Notes: a model not told the origin generated them from the sequence alone. A stretch of 64,000 bases of DNA from Plantibacter flavus (GCF_002024505.1 NZ_CP019402.1:3844001-3908000), one strand, 5' to 3'. Positions 34,270-44,221 are shown, counted from the stretch's first letter. Numbers and translations are program-made.

Positions 34270-35586
34270 GTGTCCACAGCGCACCGGGCCCCGAAACGTC
34301 GGTCGGCCACCGCCATCGCCGCTCTCGGCGTCACCGCTCTCGCCCTGACCGCCTGCGCAGGGAACGGCGGTGCCTCGAGCGCCACGTCGTTCGACTACCT
34401 CGCGGCCGTCGAGAACTCGATCGTCCGCGATGAACTCACCGCTCTCGGCGACGGCGCGTGCGCCGCGAACGAGAAGGCGCTGCCGCTCAAGGTCGAGACC
34501 CTGCCCCAGGCCGACGTGCTCCAGCGCGTCACGCTGCTCGCCAGCCAGAACGCCCTGCCCACCACCTTCACCGCACCGACCGCACCGCTGCGGCCCGGCG
34601 GCACCCTCGGCGACGACGACACCGTCCTCGACCTCGAAGACACCCTCACCGAGCTGGGCGTCATGGACGACATCCTCCCCTCGGCCGTCGCCACCGTGAA
34701 GAACATCTACGGCGACCGGTTCGTCTCGATGCCCTACCAGTACAACGTTGAGGGCTTCTTCTACAACAAGACGATGTTCACGGACCTCGGCATCGCGGTC
34801 CCGCAGACGTGGGACGAACTGCTCGACGCCGCCGACACCGTCCAGGCCTCCGGCAAGTCCGCCTTCACGGTCTCCGGTGCCCAGGGCTGGACGATCACCC
34901 GCTACATCAGCACCTACCTCTTCCGGCTGCTCGGCCCGGACGCGATGAACGACATCGCCTCGGGCGACGCCAAGCTGACCGACCCCGAGTACGTCGAGGC
35001 GATCACCGCCGTCGCGGACCTCGGCAAGTACTTCGGTGCCGGCATCACGACGATGGACATGCAGACCGCGACGAGCGAGTTCTTCACCGGCAACGCGGCC
35101 ATGATGTACAACGGCACCTGGATGCTCGCCGACGTCTACAACACCGAACTCAACCAGATCGGTGAGGACGCCGTGGGCTTCATGCCGTTCCCGACCGTCG
35201 AGGGCGGCAAGGGTTCGATCGACCAGTACCCGGCCAACACCGGTGCGGCGACCTCGTTCTCCACGAAGGGCTACGACGAGGAGAAGGTCGGCGGCTGGCT
35301 GAGCTGCATCGCGGAGAACTACGGCTCCAGCGTGCTGAAGAACCAGGGCGTCATCTCCGGGTTCAAGCTCAACGAAGAGGTGACCGACGTCCCCGCGCTC
35401 ACCGCCGAGGTGCAGGGCATCATGGCCGACACCGATGAGACGGTCACCTGGTTCGAGACCTTCCTCCCCGAGAAGGCCGGCGTCGACGCCCAGACCAACG
35501 CCGCCCCGCTGCTCACCGGCGGCATCTCCCCCGAGGACTTCGCGGCGCTCGTCCAGGCCGGCGTGGACGCGGGTCTCAAGAAGTAA
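34270..35586 (+). CDS. Sugar ABC transporter substrate-binding lipoprotein (CUT1)
   Basis: The 438-residue protein binds an oligosaccharide outside the cell for import. It starts with a lipoprotein signal (lipobox LTAC, Cys29) and has the SBP family 1 look (YQYNVEGFFYNKTMFTDLGI, TWDELLDAADTVQASG). GTG 34270 follows GGAGG with proper spacing; upstream open frame is not used. Expression is driven by an operator-controlled promoter, so the ligand probably is the inducer or its precursor. It is first of the ABC/aldo-keto reductase/GH2 series; no ATPase gene is included, so a shared MsiK-type ATPase is expected. Confidence 0.92.
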   Translation: MSTAHRAPKRRSATAIAALGVTALALTACAGNGGASSATSFDYLAAVENSIVRDELTALGDGACAANEKALPLKVETLPQADVLQRVTLLASQNALPTTFTAPTAPLRPGGTLGDDDTVLDLEDTLTELGVMDDILPSAVATVKNIYGDRFVSMPYQYNVEGFFYNKTMFTDLGIAVPQTWDELLDAADTVQASGKSAFTVSGAQGWTITRYISTYLFRLLGPDAMNDIASGDAKLTDPEYVEAITAVADLGKYFGAGITTMDMQTATSEFFTGNAAMMYNGTWMLADVYNTELNQIGEDAVGFMPFPTVEGGKGSIDQYPANTGAATSFSTKGYDEEKVGGWLSCIAENYGSSVLKNQGVISGFKLNEEVTDVPALTAEVQGIMADTDETVTWFETFLPEKAGVDAQTNAAPLLTGGISPEDFAALVQAGVDAGLKK

Positions 35587-35714
35587 CCGGCGATCCGGTC
35601 GCCCGGCAGTCGCCCGGCGACCGGATCCGTCCGTCCGCGGACATCCACCTCTGCAGCGGGTCTCGCACCTCGCCGCCCAGCCTCACGGTCCCCCGACCGA
35701 CTCAGGAGCACAGC

Positions 35715-36596
35715 ATGAAAGACGTCCTCGGCGACAGGAAGGCCATCGCCATCCTGCTGGGCCCGGCCCTGCTCATCTTCACCCTGGTGAAGCTCGTCCC
35801 GGTGATGTGGTCGTTCGGCCTCACCTTCTTCCAGGGCGACCTGCGCGGCTTCGAGTTCGTCGGCCTCGACAACTTCGCCCAGCTGTTCGCCGACCCGACG
35901 GCACCGGAAGCGATCTTCTTCAGCATCAAGTACTCGCTCATCGCGACGGTCGCGCAGATCGCCCTCGGGTACGCTCTCTCCCTCTTTTACGTCTTCGTCC
36001 TCAAGAAGGCGTCGACGCTCGTCCGCACGCTCGTGTTCTTCCCCGTGGTGCTGCCGACCGTCGCCGTCGGTCTGCTGTTCAAGCGCCTGTTCGAGGTCGC
36101 GCCGCAGACCGGACCGGTCAACGCCATCCTGAACGGCTTCGGCATCGACTCGGTGGACTGGTTCAGCTCGCCCGACAGCGCGTTCGTCGTGATCATCATC
36201 ATGGACCTCTGGCGGTCGATGGGCTTCTACGCCGTCCTGCTCTATGCGGGGCTCCTCGACATCCCCGAGGAGGTGATCGAGTCGGCCCGCATCGACGGCG
36301 CCCGCGGCCTGAAGCTCGTCCGGTACATCATCGTGCCGCTGTCACTCCCCGTCCTGCTGTCCGCGGTGATCTTCAGTTTCAACGCGACGCTCAAGGTGTT
36401 CGACTCGGTGCTCGCCTTGACGGGCGGCGGGCCAGGGACGGCCACGACCCCGCTGACGCTCTACATGTACAACACGACGTTCACGTACCAGAACTACGGC
36501 TACGGCTCGACGCTCGCGTTCGTGCTCACGATCATGTGCTTCCTCGTGACGCTCCTGATCTTCAAGACCTCCCGCAAAGACCTGACGAAGGACTGA
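35715..36596 (+). CDS. CUT1 sugar ABC permease, MalF type
   Basis: The 293-residue protein has six membrane helices and the ATPase-contact EAA loop EVIESARIDGARGLKLVRYIIVPL (about 186-209). It forms the membrane channel with the next gene. It follows the binding-protein gene by 128 bp and precedes the second permease by 4 bp. TGGGPGTATTPLTLYMY near the C-terminus is typical of MalF-type proteins. Confidence 0.94.
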   Translation: MKDVLGDRKAIAILLGPALLIFTLVKLVPVMWSFGLTFFQGDLRGFEFVGLDNFAQLFADPTAPEAIFFSIKYSLIATVAQIALGYALSLFYVFVLKKASTLVRTLVFFPVVLPTVAVGLLFKRLFEVAPQTGPVNAILNGFGIDSVDWFSSPDSAFVVIIIMDLWRSMGFYAVLLYAGLLDIPEEVIESARIDGARGLKLVRYIIVPLSLPVLLSAVIFSFNATLKVFDSVLALTGGGPGTATTPLTLYMYNTTFTYQNYGYGSTLAFVLTIMCFLVTLLIFKTSRKDLTKD

Positions 36597-36600
36597 CGCC

Positions 36601-37545
36601 ATGACGACCGCCATCACCCCGGCGCCCGGCGCCACCACACCGGCCTCGAGCGGCAGCGGCGACGGATCCGGCACCGCCGTCCGCCGGCCGAAGATGCGTC
36701 GCGCTCCTCGCTCGCGCGCCTACTACCTGCGGAAACTGCCCTCGGTCATCCTCATCGGACTCCTGCTCGTGATCGAGATCTACCCGATCGTCTGGCTGTT
36801 CCTGTCCTCGTTCAAGAACCAGCGCGAGTTCCTGCAGGAGTCCACCTTCTCCCTCCCGGAGTCGTGGAGCTTCGACAACTACGTCACCGCCTGGACGACC
36901 GGCAACATCTCGCAGAACCTGCTCAACAGTGTCATCGTGACCCTGCCGTCACTCGTCTTCATCCTCATCTTCGGCGTCGCCGCCGCCTTCGCCCTCGAGG
37001 TGATGGTGTGGAAACGCCGCAACCTGACGCTGCTGCTGTTCATCTCCGGCATCATGATCCCGGGCCAGATGATCCTCGTGCCACTCTTCGTCGCCTACTT
37101 CAACCTCGGCCTCACGAACACGTACTGGCCGATGATCATCACCTACACGGCGCTCGGGATGCCGCTGACGGTCTTCATGATGACCGCCTACTTCCGGGCC
37201 GTGCCGCGCGAGGTGTTCGAGGCGTCGACGATCGACGGAGCCGGCATCATCCGTTCCTTCTGGTCCATCGGACTGCCGATGGTGCGGAACGCGCTCTTCA
37301 CGATCGGGCTCGTCCAGTTCCTCTCCATCTGGAACGACCTGCTCATCTCGCTGACCTTCACGACGAACGCCGACCTCCGCACCATCCAGGCGGGTCTGCT
37401 GAACTTCAGCGGGGAGTTCGGCCAGGTCGACTACGGGCCGCTGTTCGCGGGCATCTGCATCAACGTGTTCTCACTGCTCGTCGTGTTCGTGTTCCTCAAC
37501 CAGCGGATCATGAAGGGGCTGGCATCCGGCGCGCTCAAGGGGTGA
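36601..37545 (+). CDS. CUT1 sugar ABC permease, MalG type
   Basis: The 314-residue protein has a 45-residue hydrophilic N-terminus, six membrane helices and the EAA loop EVFEASTIDGAGIIRSFWSIGLPM. It pairs with the MalF-type permease just upstream. Ends in the MalG-like tail QRIMKGLASGALKG, which contacts the binding site in maltose transporters. The aldo/keto reductase gene follows 25 bp later. Confidence 0.94.
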   Translation: MTTAITPAPGATTPASSGSGDGSGTAVRRPKMRRAPRSRAYYLRKLPSVILIGLLLVIEIYPIVWLFLSSFKNQREFLQESTFSLPESWSFDNYVTAWTTGNISQNLLNSVIVTLPSLVFILIFGVAAAFALEVMVWKRRNLTLLLFISGIMIPGQMILVPLFVAYFNLGLTNTYWPMIITYTALGMPLTVFMMTAYFRAVPREVFEASTIDGAGIIRSFWSIGLPMVRNALFTIGLVQFLSIWNDLLISLTFTTNADLRTIQAGLLNFSGEFGQVDYGPLFAGICINVFSLLVVFVFLNQRIMKGLASGALKG

Positions 37546-37570
37546 CGCCGAAGTGCCCGAGGACCGCAGG

Positions 37571-38584
37571 ATGGACGACATGATCGACGACGACACGACC
37601 CACACCTCCTCCACCGACCGGACGACCGCGGCAGTGGCGACACCAGACGACCTCCGACCGCTCGGCTCGACCGGGCTCGTCGTGAGCCCGGTCACGGTCG
37701 GCACCTCAGGACTCGGCACGCCGGCGAGCGCCGACGGCTCCACCGGCCCGGGCTCCACGGCGTTCGCATCGGCCGCCCTCCGTGGTCCGAATCTGCTTGT
37801 GGACACGTCGAACAACTACTCGGACGGACGCAGCGAGACGGCGATCGGCGACGCCATCCGTCAGAGCGGTCTGCCCGAGGGACGCGGAGTGGTGACGAAG
37901 GCCGACCAGGATCCGTCGACGGCGGTGTTCGACCGCGACCGGGTGCTGCGGTCCTTCGAGGAGAGCCTCGAGCGGCTCGGCGTCGAGCGCATCCCGGTGT
38001 TCCACCTGCACGACCCGTACTCGGTGTCGTTCGAGGAGGCGTCGGCACCGGGTGGTGCGATCGAGGGCATGCTGGCACTCAGGGAGCAGGGGCTGGTCGA
38101 CACGATCGGGATCGCCGCGGGTGCCATCAGCGTGATGCTGCCCTACGTTCGCACCGGCGTCTTCGACGTGCTCCTCACCCACAACCGGTTCACCCTCGTC
38201 GACCGATCGGCGACCGGCTTGCTGGAGGAGGCGCGCTCGCTCGGGATGGGCGTCTTCAACGCGGCTCCGTTCGGGGGCGGACTCCTCGCCGGACGGCGCG
38301 GGCGCGACGGCAAGCCGGCCACGTACGCGTACCAGGCCGGTTCGCCCGAGTTGCTGGCCTGGGTCGACCGTGCCGACGAGCTGGCCACCCGCCATGGCGT
38401 CCCGCTCGCGGCTGCCGCACTCGCGTTCTCGACGAGATCGGAACTCGTCGACTCCACCGTCGTCGGGATGAACCGGCCCGAGCGATTGGAACAGGTCGAG
38501 ACGCTGCGAACGACCCACATCCCCGAGGACTTCTGGTCGGACCTCGACGCACTCGGCACCCCGCCGAGCACCATCACCGACTGA
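37571..38584 (+). CDS. Aldo/keto reductase, aldose-dehydrogenase-like
   Basis: The 337-residue protein belongs to the AKR group near L-fucose/D-threo-aldose 1-dehydrogenase: LGSTGLVVSPVTVGTSGLG, DTSNNYSDGRSETAIGDAI (Asp, Tyr), VVTKADQ (Lys), FHLHDPYSV (His). It would oxidise an aldose to a lactone or reduce a ketone. ATG 37571 follows AGGA; a GTG at 37553 is possible. It sits in the operon between the permease and the GH2 gene, so its substrate may be the sugar released by that enzyme. Confidence 0.86.
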   Translation: MDDMIDDDTTHTSSTDRTTAAVATPDDLRPLGSTGLVVSPVTVGTSGLGTPASADGSTGPGSTAFASAALRGPNLLVDTSNNYSDGRSETAIGDAIRQSGLPEGRGVVTKADQDPSTAVFDRDRVLRSFEESLERLGVERIPVFHLHDPYSVSFEEASAPGGAIEGMLALREQGLVDTIGIAAGAISVMLPYVRTGVFDVLLTHNRFTLVDRSATGLLEEARSLGMGVFNAAPFGGGLLAGRRGRDGKPATYAYQAGSPELLAWVDRADELATRHGVPLAAAALAFSTRSELVDSTVVGMNRPERLEQVETLRTTHIPEDFWSDLDALGTPPSTITD

Positions 38585-38635
38585 GCCCGTTCTCCATCCA
38601 TCCATCCACCCACCCGCTCCCCTTTCCCTTCCACT

Positions 38636-38711
38636 GTCCCTTTCTCAGGAGTCCGCCGGCGTGGCGTCCGCTGGCCGGGCCGGCGCGCCGATGACCTCCT
38701 GAGAAAGGGAC
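38636..38711. repeat. Inverted repeat, family 4 (copy 1)
   Basis: GTCCCTTTCTCAGGAG (38636-38651) and CTCCTGAGAAAGGGAC (38696-38711) are perfect 16-bp complements around 44 GC-rich bases. It lies between the aldo/keto reductase and GH2 genes, and could reduce read-through between them. A 90-bp tandem pair of related elements is at 58631-58800. The start of this gap is a CCATCCATCCACC-rich run. Confidence 0.85.
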
Positions 38712-38719
38712 GCCCGACG

Positions 38720-38757
38720 ATGAAGGCCGCATCACGATGAAGGTTGCACGACGATGA
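38720..38757 (+). other. Two coupled six-codon leader ORFs before the GH2 gene
   Basis: ATG 38720 opens MKAASR and its TGA overlaps the ATG at 38737 (ATGA), which opens MKVARR; that TGA (38755-38757) overlaps the GH2 ATG at 38754 in the same way. The two 17-bp units are near-direct repeats (ATGAAGGCCGCATCACG, ATGAAGGTTGCACGACG). The AAGG in each may act as the ribosome site for the next start. Whether they are translated is unknown. Confidence 0.4.
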
Positions 38758-41700
38758 ACGACTCAGCAGGGCTCGCGGCGTCGTGGGTCGAAGACCCGAT
38801 CCCGGGGACCGGCCGGCGGCGACCCCGTGCCGACGAACTGAGCGACGCACGTCGGCTGTCCCTCAACGGCGACTGGGCGTTCACGCTCTCGCCCACGGCC
38901 GACGGGACGGGCGACACCTTCGGTGATCCGTCGCTCGACGACTCCTCCTGGGACCGCATCCGGGTGCCCGCGCACTGGGTCCTCGAGGGCCACGGGCAGC
39001 CGCTGTACACGAACACCGCGTTCCCGATCCCGATCGACCCGCCTCGCGTGCCCGAGGAGAACCCGACGGGCGACTACCGCCGTACCTTCACCCTGCCGGA
39101 GGACTGGCGTCGCGCTGACACGGTGCTGCGCTTCCAGGGTGTCGACTCCTGCGGGACCGTGTGGTTGAACGGTGTGCTCCTCGGCCACAGCAAGGGCAGC
39201 CGTCTCCCGGTGGAGTACGACGTCGGCGAGCACCTTGTCCCCGGTGAGAACGTCCTCGCCGTGCGGGTGCACCGGTGGTCGAGCGGCACGTACCTGGAGG
39301 ACCAGGACATGTGGTGGTTGCCGGGGATCTTCCGCGACGTCGACCTCCTGGAACGCCCGGCCGGCGCGATCGACGACGTCCAGGTCCGCGCGAGCTACGA
39401 CCATCGCGACGGCATCGGCGTCCTGCGCGTCGACACCGACGTCCCCGGCCTCGTCGACGTCCCCGAGCTCGGCATCCTCGACCTCCCCACCGGCACCGCG
39501 ACCGCTCTGCCGGTCGAGCCCTGGAGCGCCGAGGTACCGCGCCTCTACACGGCGCACCTCAGGCCGAGGCCGACCGATGAGACGCCCGTGGCCGACGAGA
39601 CCGTCGAGCTGCGCATCGGGTTCCGCACCGTCTCCATCGAGGACGGCCGCTTCCTCGTGAACGGCGTCCCGGTGCTGTTCCGCGGGGTCAACCGGCACGA
39701 GCACGACCAGGACCGCGGCCGTTCACTCGACACGGAGACCATGCGGCAGGACATCCTGCTCATGAAGCAGCACAACCTCAACGCCGTGCGCACGAGCCAC
39801 TACCCGCCCCACCCGGACTTCCTCCGCCTCTGCGACGAGCTGGGGCTGTGGGTGGTCGAGGAGTGCGACCTCGAGACCCACGGCTTCATCTACACCGACT
39901 GGGCCGGCAACCCGCCGACGGAGCCGGTCTGGGGCGACGCGATGCTCGACCGTGTCCAGCGGATGGTCGAGCGAGACAAGAACCACCCGTCGATCGTCGT
40001 GTGGTCGATGGCGAACGAGAGCTGGGTCGGCGAGAACTTCGACGTGCTGGAGCAGTGGATCCGCGAGCGCGATCCGTCTCGGCCGATCATGTACGAGCGC
40101 GATCCGTCGTATCGGAACTCGGACTTCTCCAGCCTCATGTACCCCGACCAGGAGCTGCTCGAGGCCATCGGCCGTCGCGAGGAACCGAGCCCCGTGGGCG
40201 TCGTGGCGGGGTCGCCGGACGACGTGCGTCGGCGGCGACTCCCGTTCCTGCTCTGCGAGTACGCGCACGCGATGGGCAACGGCCCGGGGTCGCTCGTCGA
40301 CTACCAGCGGATCCTCGAGTCCTCCGACCGGTTCTGCGGCGGCTTCGTCTGGGAGTGGATCGACCACGGCTTCCGCAGCACCGACGCCGCCGGGAACGAG
40401 TTCGTCATGCACGGTGGCGATGTCGCCTTCCGACCGAACGGCGGACGCTACTGCCTCGACGGACTCGTCTTCGCCGACCGCACGCCCTCCCCCGGCCTCG
40501 CGGAGCTGCACGCCGCGATCAGTCCGGTCGAGCTCCTGGCGGACGCCACCACCGGCACGCTGACGGTCAGGAACAAACACGACATGCGGTCACTCGATCA
40601 CCTGGCGCTCCGGTGGCAGCTGGAGGACGACGGCCTCGCCGTCGCGTCGGGTGCGTTGACGACACCGCCCGTCGACCCCCGGAGCGCGGCGACCGTCGAC
40701 CTGCCGGCCGAGGCGACCGTGCCGACCGCCGGTGTCGATCCCGTCTCCGGCGCACCCGTCGAGCGTTGGCTCACCGTGCGCGCGGTCCTGGCGACCGACG
40801 AGCCGTGGGCGGCAGCGGGACACGAGGTCGCGTTCGGGCAGGCGCGGATCGCCGCCGACCGACCGGCGGATCCGACCGGCGTCACCGTTCCCGTGGCGGC
40901 CGCGGCACGCAGACCCCTCGCTCACGCCGACCGCACGCCGGGCCACCGCATCACCCTCGGCGCAGGCTCCTTCGACGCCCGCACCGGCCGACTCCGCGCG
41001 CTCGGCGATCTCGAGTTCGACGGGCCCGTCCTCGACATCATGCGCGCACCCACCGAGAACGACCGGGGCCAGGGGCCGCGGAACACGGCCGCAGCCAGTT
41101 GGAAGCTCACGGGACTCGACCGCTTCCTCCACCGGACCGACGCCGTCGAGCGGATCGACGACGGGCAGGGCGGCGGCCTGCGGGTCGCCGGCCGCAGCGC
41201 CCCGGCCGCGCACGGGCTCGGCCTGCACTGGACGTTCGACTGGACCGACGTGGGCGGCGCCCTGGACCTGTCGGTCACCGTCGTCCCCGAGGGGATCTGG
41301 GAGCACACCCCCATCGGCGATCACGTGCTGACGCTGCCGCGCCTGGGCCTCCGACTCGGACTACCGGGCAGCTACACGGATGCGACCTGGTTCGGTCGGG
41401 GCCCCGGCGAGTCGTACGTCGACAGCCTCGCCGCGGCGCGCGTCGGTCGCTTCACGAGCAGTGTCGACGGGCTCCAGACCGACTACCCGGTGCCCGAGGA
41501 GAACGGCAACCACGTCGGGACGCGGTGGGTGGAACTCTCCGGCGACGGCCTGCCGACCCTGCGAGCCGAGCAGCTGCAGGACACCGGCTTCGACTTCACC
41601 GCCAGACGATGGACGAGCGAAGCGCTCGAGGAGGCCCGCCACCCGCAGGACCTCCGAGACTCCGGCCGTGTGTGGCTCAACCTCGACCACGCGCAGCACG

Positions 41701-41813
41701 GGCTCGGCAGCTCGTCGTGCGGGCCGGCCCTGCCCGAGCGCTATCGGGTGCCGGTGGCGGAGACGACCTTCGGTGTGCGGCTGCGGACGCTCACGCCCGA
41801 CCCTGCAGGATGA
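38754..41813 (+). CDS. GH2 beta-galactosidase (LacZ type)
   Basis: The 1019-residue enzyme has the full LacZ layout: sugar-binding and immunoglobulin-like domains, TIM barrel and a C-terminal beta-galactosidase small chain. The acid/base Glu422 lies in VWSMANESW, the nucleophile Glu502 in LCEYAHAMGNGPGSL. EDQDMWWLPGIFRDV and RGVNRHEHDQDRGRSLD are family signatures. No signal peptide, so it acts on imported sugars from the CUT1 system upstream. The start is coupled to a pair of tiny ORFs. Its 3' end overlaps the convergent oxidoreductase gene by 23 bp. Confidence 0.95.
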   Translation: MNDSAGLAASWVEDPIPGTGRRRPRADELSDARRLSLNGDWAFTLSPTADGTGDTFGDPSLDDSSWDRIRVPAHWVLEGHGQPLYTNTAFPIPIDPPRVPEENPTGDYRRTFTLPEDWRRADTVLRFQGVDSCGTVWLNGVLLGHSKGSRLPVEYDVGEHLVPGENVLAVRVHRWSSGTYLEDQDMWWLPGIFRDVDLLERPAGAIDDVQVRASYDHRDGIGVLRVDTDVPGLVDVPELGILDLPTGTATALPVEPWSAEVPRLYTAHLRPRPTDETPVADETVELRIGFRTVSIEDGRFLVNGVPVLFRGVNRHEHDQDRGRSLDTETMRQDILLMKQHNLNAVRTSHYPPHPDFLRLCDELGLWVVEECDLETHGFIYTDWAGNPPTEPVWGDAMLDRVQRMVERDKNHPSIVVWSMANESWVGENFDVLEQWIRERDPSRPIMYERDPSYRNSDFSSLMYPDQELLEAIGRREEPSPVGVVAGSPDDVRRRRLPFLLCEYAHAMGNGPGSLVDYQRILESSDRFCGGFVWEWIDHGFRSTDAAGNEFVMHGGDVAFRPNGGRYCLDGLVFADRTPSPGLAELHAAISPVELLADATTGTLTVRNKHDMRSLDHLALRWQLEDDGLAVASGALTTPPVDPRSAATVDLPAEATVPTAGVDPVSGAPVERWLTVRAVLATDEPWAAAGHEVAFGQARIAADRPADPTGVTVPVAAAARRPLAHADRTPGHRITLGAGSFDARTGRLRALGDLEFDGPVLDIMRAPTENDRGQGPRNTAAASWKLTGLDRFLHRTDAVERIDDGQGGGLRVAGRSAPAAHGLGLHWTFDWTDVGGALDLSVTVVPEGIWEHTPIGDHVLTLPRLGLRLGLPGSYTDATWFGRGPGESYVDSLAAARVGRFTSSVDGLQTDYPVPEENGNHVGTRWVELSGDGLPTLRAEQLQDTGFDFTARRWTSEALEEARHPQDLRDSGRVWLNLDHAQHGLGSSSCGPALPERYRVPVAETTFGVRLRTLTPDPAG

Positions 41814-43047
41814 GGTTCCAGTACACCCAGGGCAGGACGTAGCGGTCGGCGATGAACGTGAACCGACGCTCCTTCGCGAGTCCGTTCCAGAACGGGATCG
41901 AGGGCTTCGGGCGGTAGCGGTCGTCGAACTCGGCGAACACCACCGTCCCGCGGGAGACCGTGAACGGGCACACCGAGTAGCCGTTGTAGACCGTGCTCGG
42001 CTCCCGGCCGGACCGCACGGCGACGAGGTTCTTCGCGAGGGTCTTCGTCTGTTGCCGGAGGGCTCCGCCGGACTTCGAGCTCATCACCGCGGCGGCGTCG
42101 CCGAGCGCCCAGACGTCCGGGAAGCGCGGATGCCGCAGGGTCAGCGAGTCGACCTCGACGAAGCCACCCGGGTTGCCGGGCTCGGCGAGCGCCGTTGCCG
42201 CGAGCCAGTCCGGAGCGGACTGCGGCGGCACCGCGTGGAGGACGTCGTAGGGGATCTCCTCCCGGAGTCCCCCCGTCACGCCGTCCTGCCCGCGATCCGG
42301 GCCGTCCTGCGGGTCGGTCTGCGCGATGGTCACCACGCGCTGCTCCGGGTCGACCGCGACGAGCTCGCGCGAGAACCGCACCTCGATGCCGTACTCGGCG
42401 ACCTTGCGGTCGAGTTCGGCGTCGATCATCGGCATGCCGAACATCGTGGGTGTGGGCACGACGAGCACCACACGGATGTCGTCGAGGACGCCCGTCTGCC
42501 GCCAGTGGTCGCACGCGAGGTACATCGGCTTCTGCGCGGCGCCCGAGCAGCTCGCGGGGCCTGCGGGCTGCGTGAACACGACGGTGCCGGAGCGGACCGA
42601 CCGGAGCACGCGCGAGGCCTTCTGGGCGTACTCGAACGTGTAGTTGGAGATCCCCACCGGCGAGGCCATCGCCTCCGTCAGACCGGGCACGGCGTCCCAG
42701 TCCTGCTGGATGCCCGGAGCGACGATGAGCTGGTCGTACTCGACGGCGGTGCCGGATTCGAGTGTCAGCGTCTTCGCGACCGGGTCGACGGACCGGACCC
42801 GGTCCTGGAACCAGGTCACGCCCTTCGGCGTCACCGCGCGCTGGGGCCTCGTGGCCACCGACGCGGACGCGGTCCCGCCCGCGACGTGCGAGAACATCGG
42901 CTGGTACCGGTGGTGTTCGCGCGGTTCGATGACCGCGACGTCATCGACCCCGTATCGCCGGAGCCTGCCGGCGACGGACAGACCGGCGTTGCCGCCACCG
43001 ATGACGACCACCTCGTGATGGAGCGGAGCCCTGCTGGAGTCGGTCAC
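41791..43047 (-). CDS. FAD/NAD(P)-dependent oxidoreductase, SQR-like
   Basis: The 418-residue flavoprotein has the dinucleotide motif VVVIGGGNAGLS (13-24), GTAVEYDQLIVAPGIQQ and VWALGDAAAVMSSKSGGALRQQ, and ends in a hydrophobic/aromatic membrane-binding tail. This fits the sulfide:quinone oxidoreductase-like group (SQRDL). CSGAAQKPMYLACDHW holds two of the cysteines; a third, VCPFTV, lies near the C-terminus, the triad used by SQRs. It may oxidise sulfide to polysulfide at the membrane. GTG 43047 is the start. It overlaps GH2 by 23 bp (convergent) and is followed upstream by a DUF3072 gene 14 bp away. Confidence 0.86.
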   Translation of the reverse strand: MTDSSRAPLHHEVVVIGGGNAGLSVAGRLRRYGVDDVAVIEPREHHRYQPMFSHVAGGTASASVATRPQRAVTPKGVTWFQDRVRSVDPVAKTLTLESGTAVEYDQLIVAPGIQQDWDAVPGLTEAMASPVGISNYTFEYAQKASRVLRSVRSGTVVFTQPAGPASCSGAAQKPMYLACDHWRQTGVLDDIRVVLVVPTPTMFGMPMIDAELDRKVAEYGIEVRFSRELVAVDPEQRVVTIAQTDPQDGPDRGQDGVTGGLREEIPYDVLHAVPPQSAPDWLAATALAEPGNPGGFVEVDSLTLRHPRFPDVWALGDAAAVMSSKSGGALRQQTKTLAKNLVAVRSGREPSTVYNGYSVCPFTVSRGTVVFAEFDDRYRPKPSIPFWNGLAKERRFTFIADRYVLPWVYWNLILQGRA

Positions 43048-43061
43048 GGTGGCGGCGGCGC

Positions 43062-43367
43062 TCAGGATCCGGACTGACCGCGGCCGGTGGCGTTCTGCAG
43101 CCGGTCGATGTGCTCGGAGGCCTGCGCCTTCGTCAGGTCGGCGGGGAGCTCCTCGCCTGCCTCGCGCGCCAGGGTGTCGAGGTAGCTGCGCTGCGGGCCG
43201 GTCATCGGCTCGTCGCCGGTGACCCAGTCTTCGGGGTCCTTGCTCGCGCTCGTCGAGCTGTCATCGCCGCGGGCCCCGAGGGTCTCCTCGGTGGCGCCGA
43301 TCGTCTCGGGCGAGCCGGAGGTCGTTGCGTCGGGGGTCGTTGCGTCGGTCTGTTCTGCGTCAGTCAT
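43062..43367 (-). CDS. DUF3072 protein
   Basis: The 101-residue protein has a variable Thr/Ala/Asp-rich N-terminus (1-45) and a conserved C-terminal half, [20 protein letters not shown] then [26 protein letters not shown], which defines DUF3072. The end resembles a small SAP-like helix pair. Function unknown. TACCGT lies 6 nt before ATG 43367 (leaderless). It precedes the SQR-like gene by 14 bp and may share a transcript. Confidence 0.88.
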   Translation of the reverse strand: MTDAEQTDATTPDATTSGSPETIGATEETLGARGDDSSTSASKDPEDWVTGDEPMTGPQRSYLDTLAREAGEELPADLTKAQASEHIDRLQNATGRGQSGS

Positions 43368-43504
43368 GCGGCAACGGTACGTCGAGCGGGCGATCGCGGA
43401 GGAGGGGTTGCGCGTCCACGTCGGACCGGTCTCGGAATAGCGATGGACGACCCCCGGTTGACCCAGGCGACCGCGTGCGGCCGCACCGTCCACGAAGGAG
43501 ACCC

Positions 43505-44221
43505 ATGTCCGACACCGCTTCCGGAACCGTCCGATCCGTCGACGAGCCGACTCCGTCGCAGAGCGTCACCATCGGCATCCTCGGTGCCGGCAAGGTCGGC
43601 ACGGTCCTGGCACGACTCGCGGTCGCCGCCGGCTACCGGGTGCTCATCAGCGGTTCGCGCGACGCCGCCCGGATCGCCCTGACGATCGACGTCCTCGCTC
43701 CGGGTGCCGTCGCCACGACCGCCGCCGAGGCAGCGACCCAGGCCGACATCGTCATCCTCGCGCTGCCCCTCGGCAAACATCGCTCGGTGCCCGTCGACGA
43801 GCTGCGCGGCAAACTCGTCATCGACGCCATGAACTACTGGTGGGAGGTCGACGGCCACCGCGAGGACCTCAGTGCGCCGGAGACCTCGACGAGCGAGCTG
43901 GTCGCCGCCTTCCTGCCGGAGTCCCGGGTCGTGAAGGCGTTCAACCACATGGGGTACCACGACCTCGACGGGGAGCCACGTCCCACCGGCGCACCGGGCC
44001 GCAAGGGCATCGCGATCGCCGGCGACGCCCCCGCGGACCGGGCGGCCGTCTCGGCCGTGGTGGACGCCCTCGGGTTCGACCCGGTCGAGATCGGGCCGCT
44101 GCGCGCTGGCGTCGTGCTCGAACCGGGGCACGAGCTCTTCGGGGCGAACATCGGTGCCGACGAGATCCGCGAGGTCGCCGAGGTGCGGGCGTTGGCCGAA
44201 GCCGAGGCCGGCGTCCGCTAG
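43505..44221 (+). CDS. NADPH-dependent F420 reductase-like protein
   Basis: The 238-residue Rossmann protein has [20 protein letters not shown] (about 20-39) and resembles the F420:NADP oxidoreductase/NADP-dependent oxidoreductase (NADPH_F420 domain) family. [13 protein letters not shown] and [15 protein letters not shown] are conserved segments. It may reduce F420 or act as an NADP-binding regulator; F420 biosynthesis genes are not seen here. GAAGGAG precedes ATG 43505. Divergent from the DUF3072 gene. Confidence 0.86.
   Translation: MSDTASGTVRSVDEPTPSQSVTIGILGAGKVGTVLARLAVAAGYRVLISGSRDAARIALTIDVLAPGAVATTAAEAATQADIVILALPLGKHRSVPVDELRGKLVIDAMNYWWEVDGHREDLSAPETSTSELVAAFLPESRVVKAFNHMGYHDLDGEPRPTGAPGRKGIAIAGDAPADRAAVSAVVDALGFDPVEIGPLRAGVVLEPGHELFGANIGADEIREVAEVRALAEAEAGVR

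Noticed and set aside
38591..38632. CCATCCATCCACC run as a CRISPR or minisatellite
   Set aside because: Only a few short imperfect units; no spacers, no cas genes.
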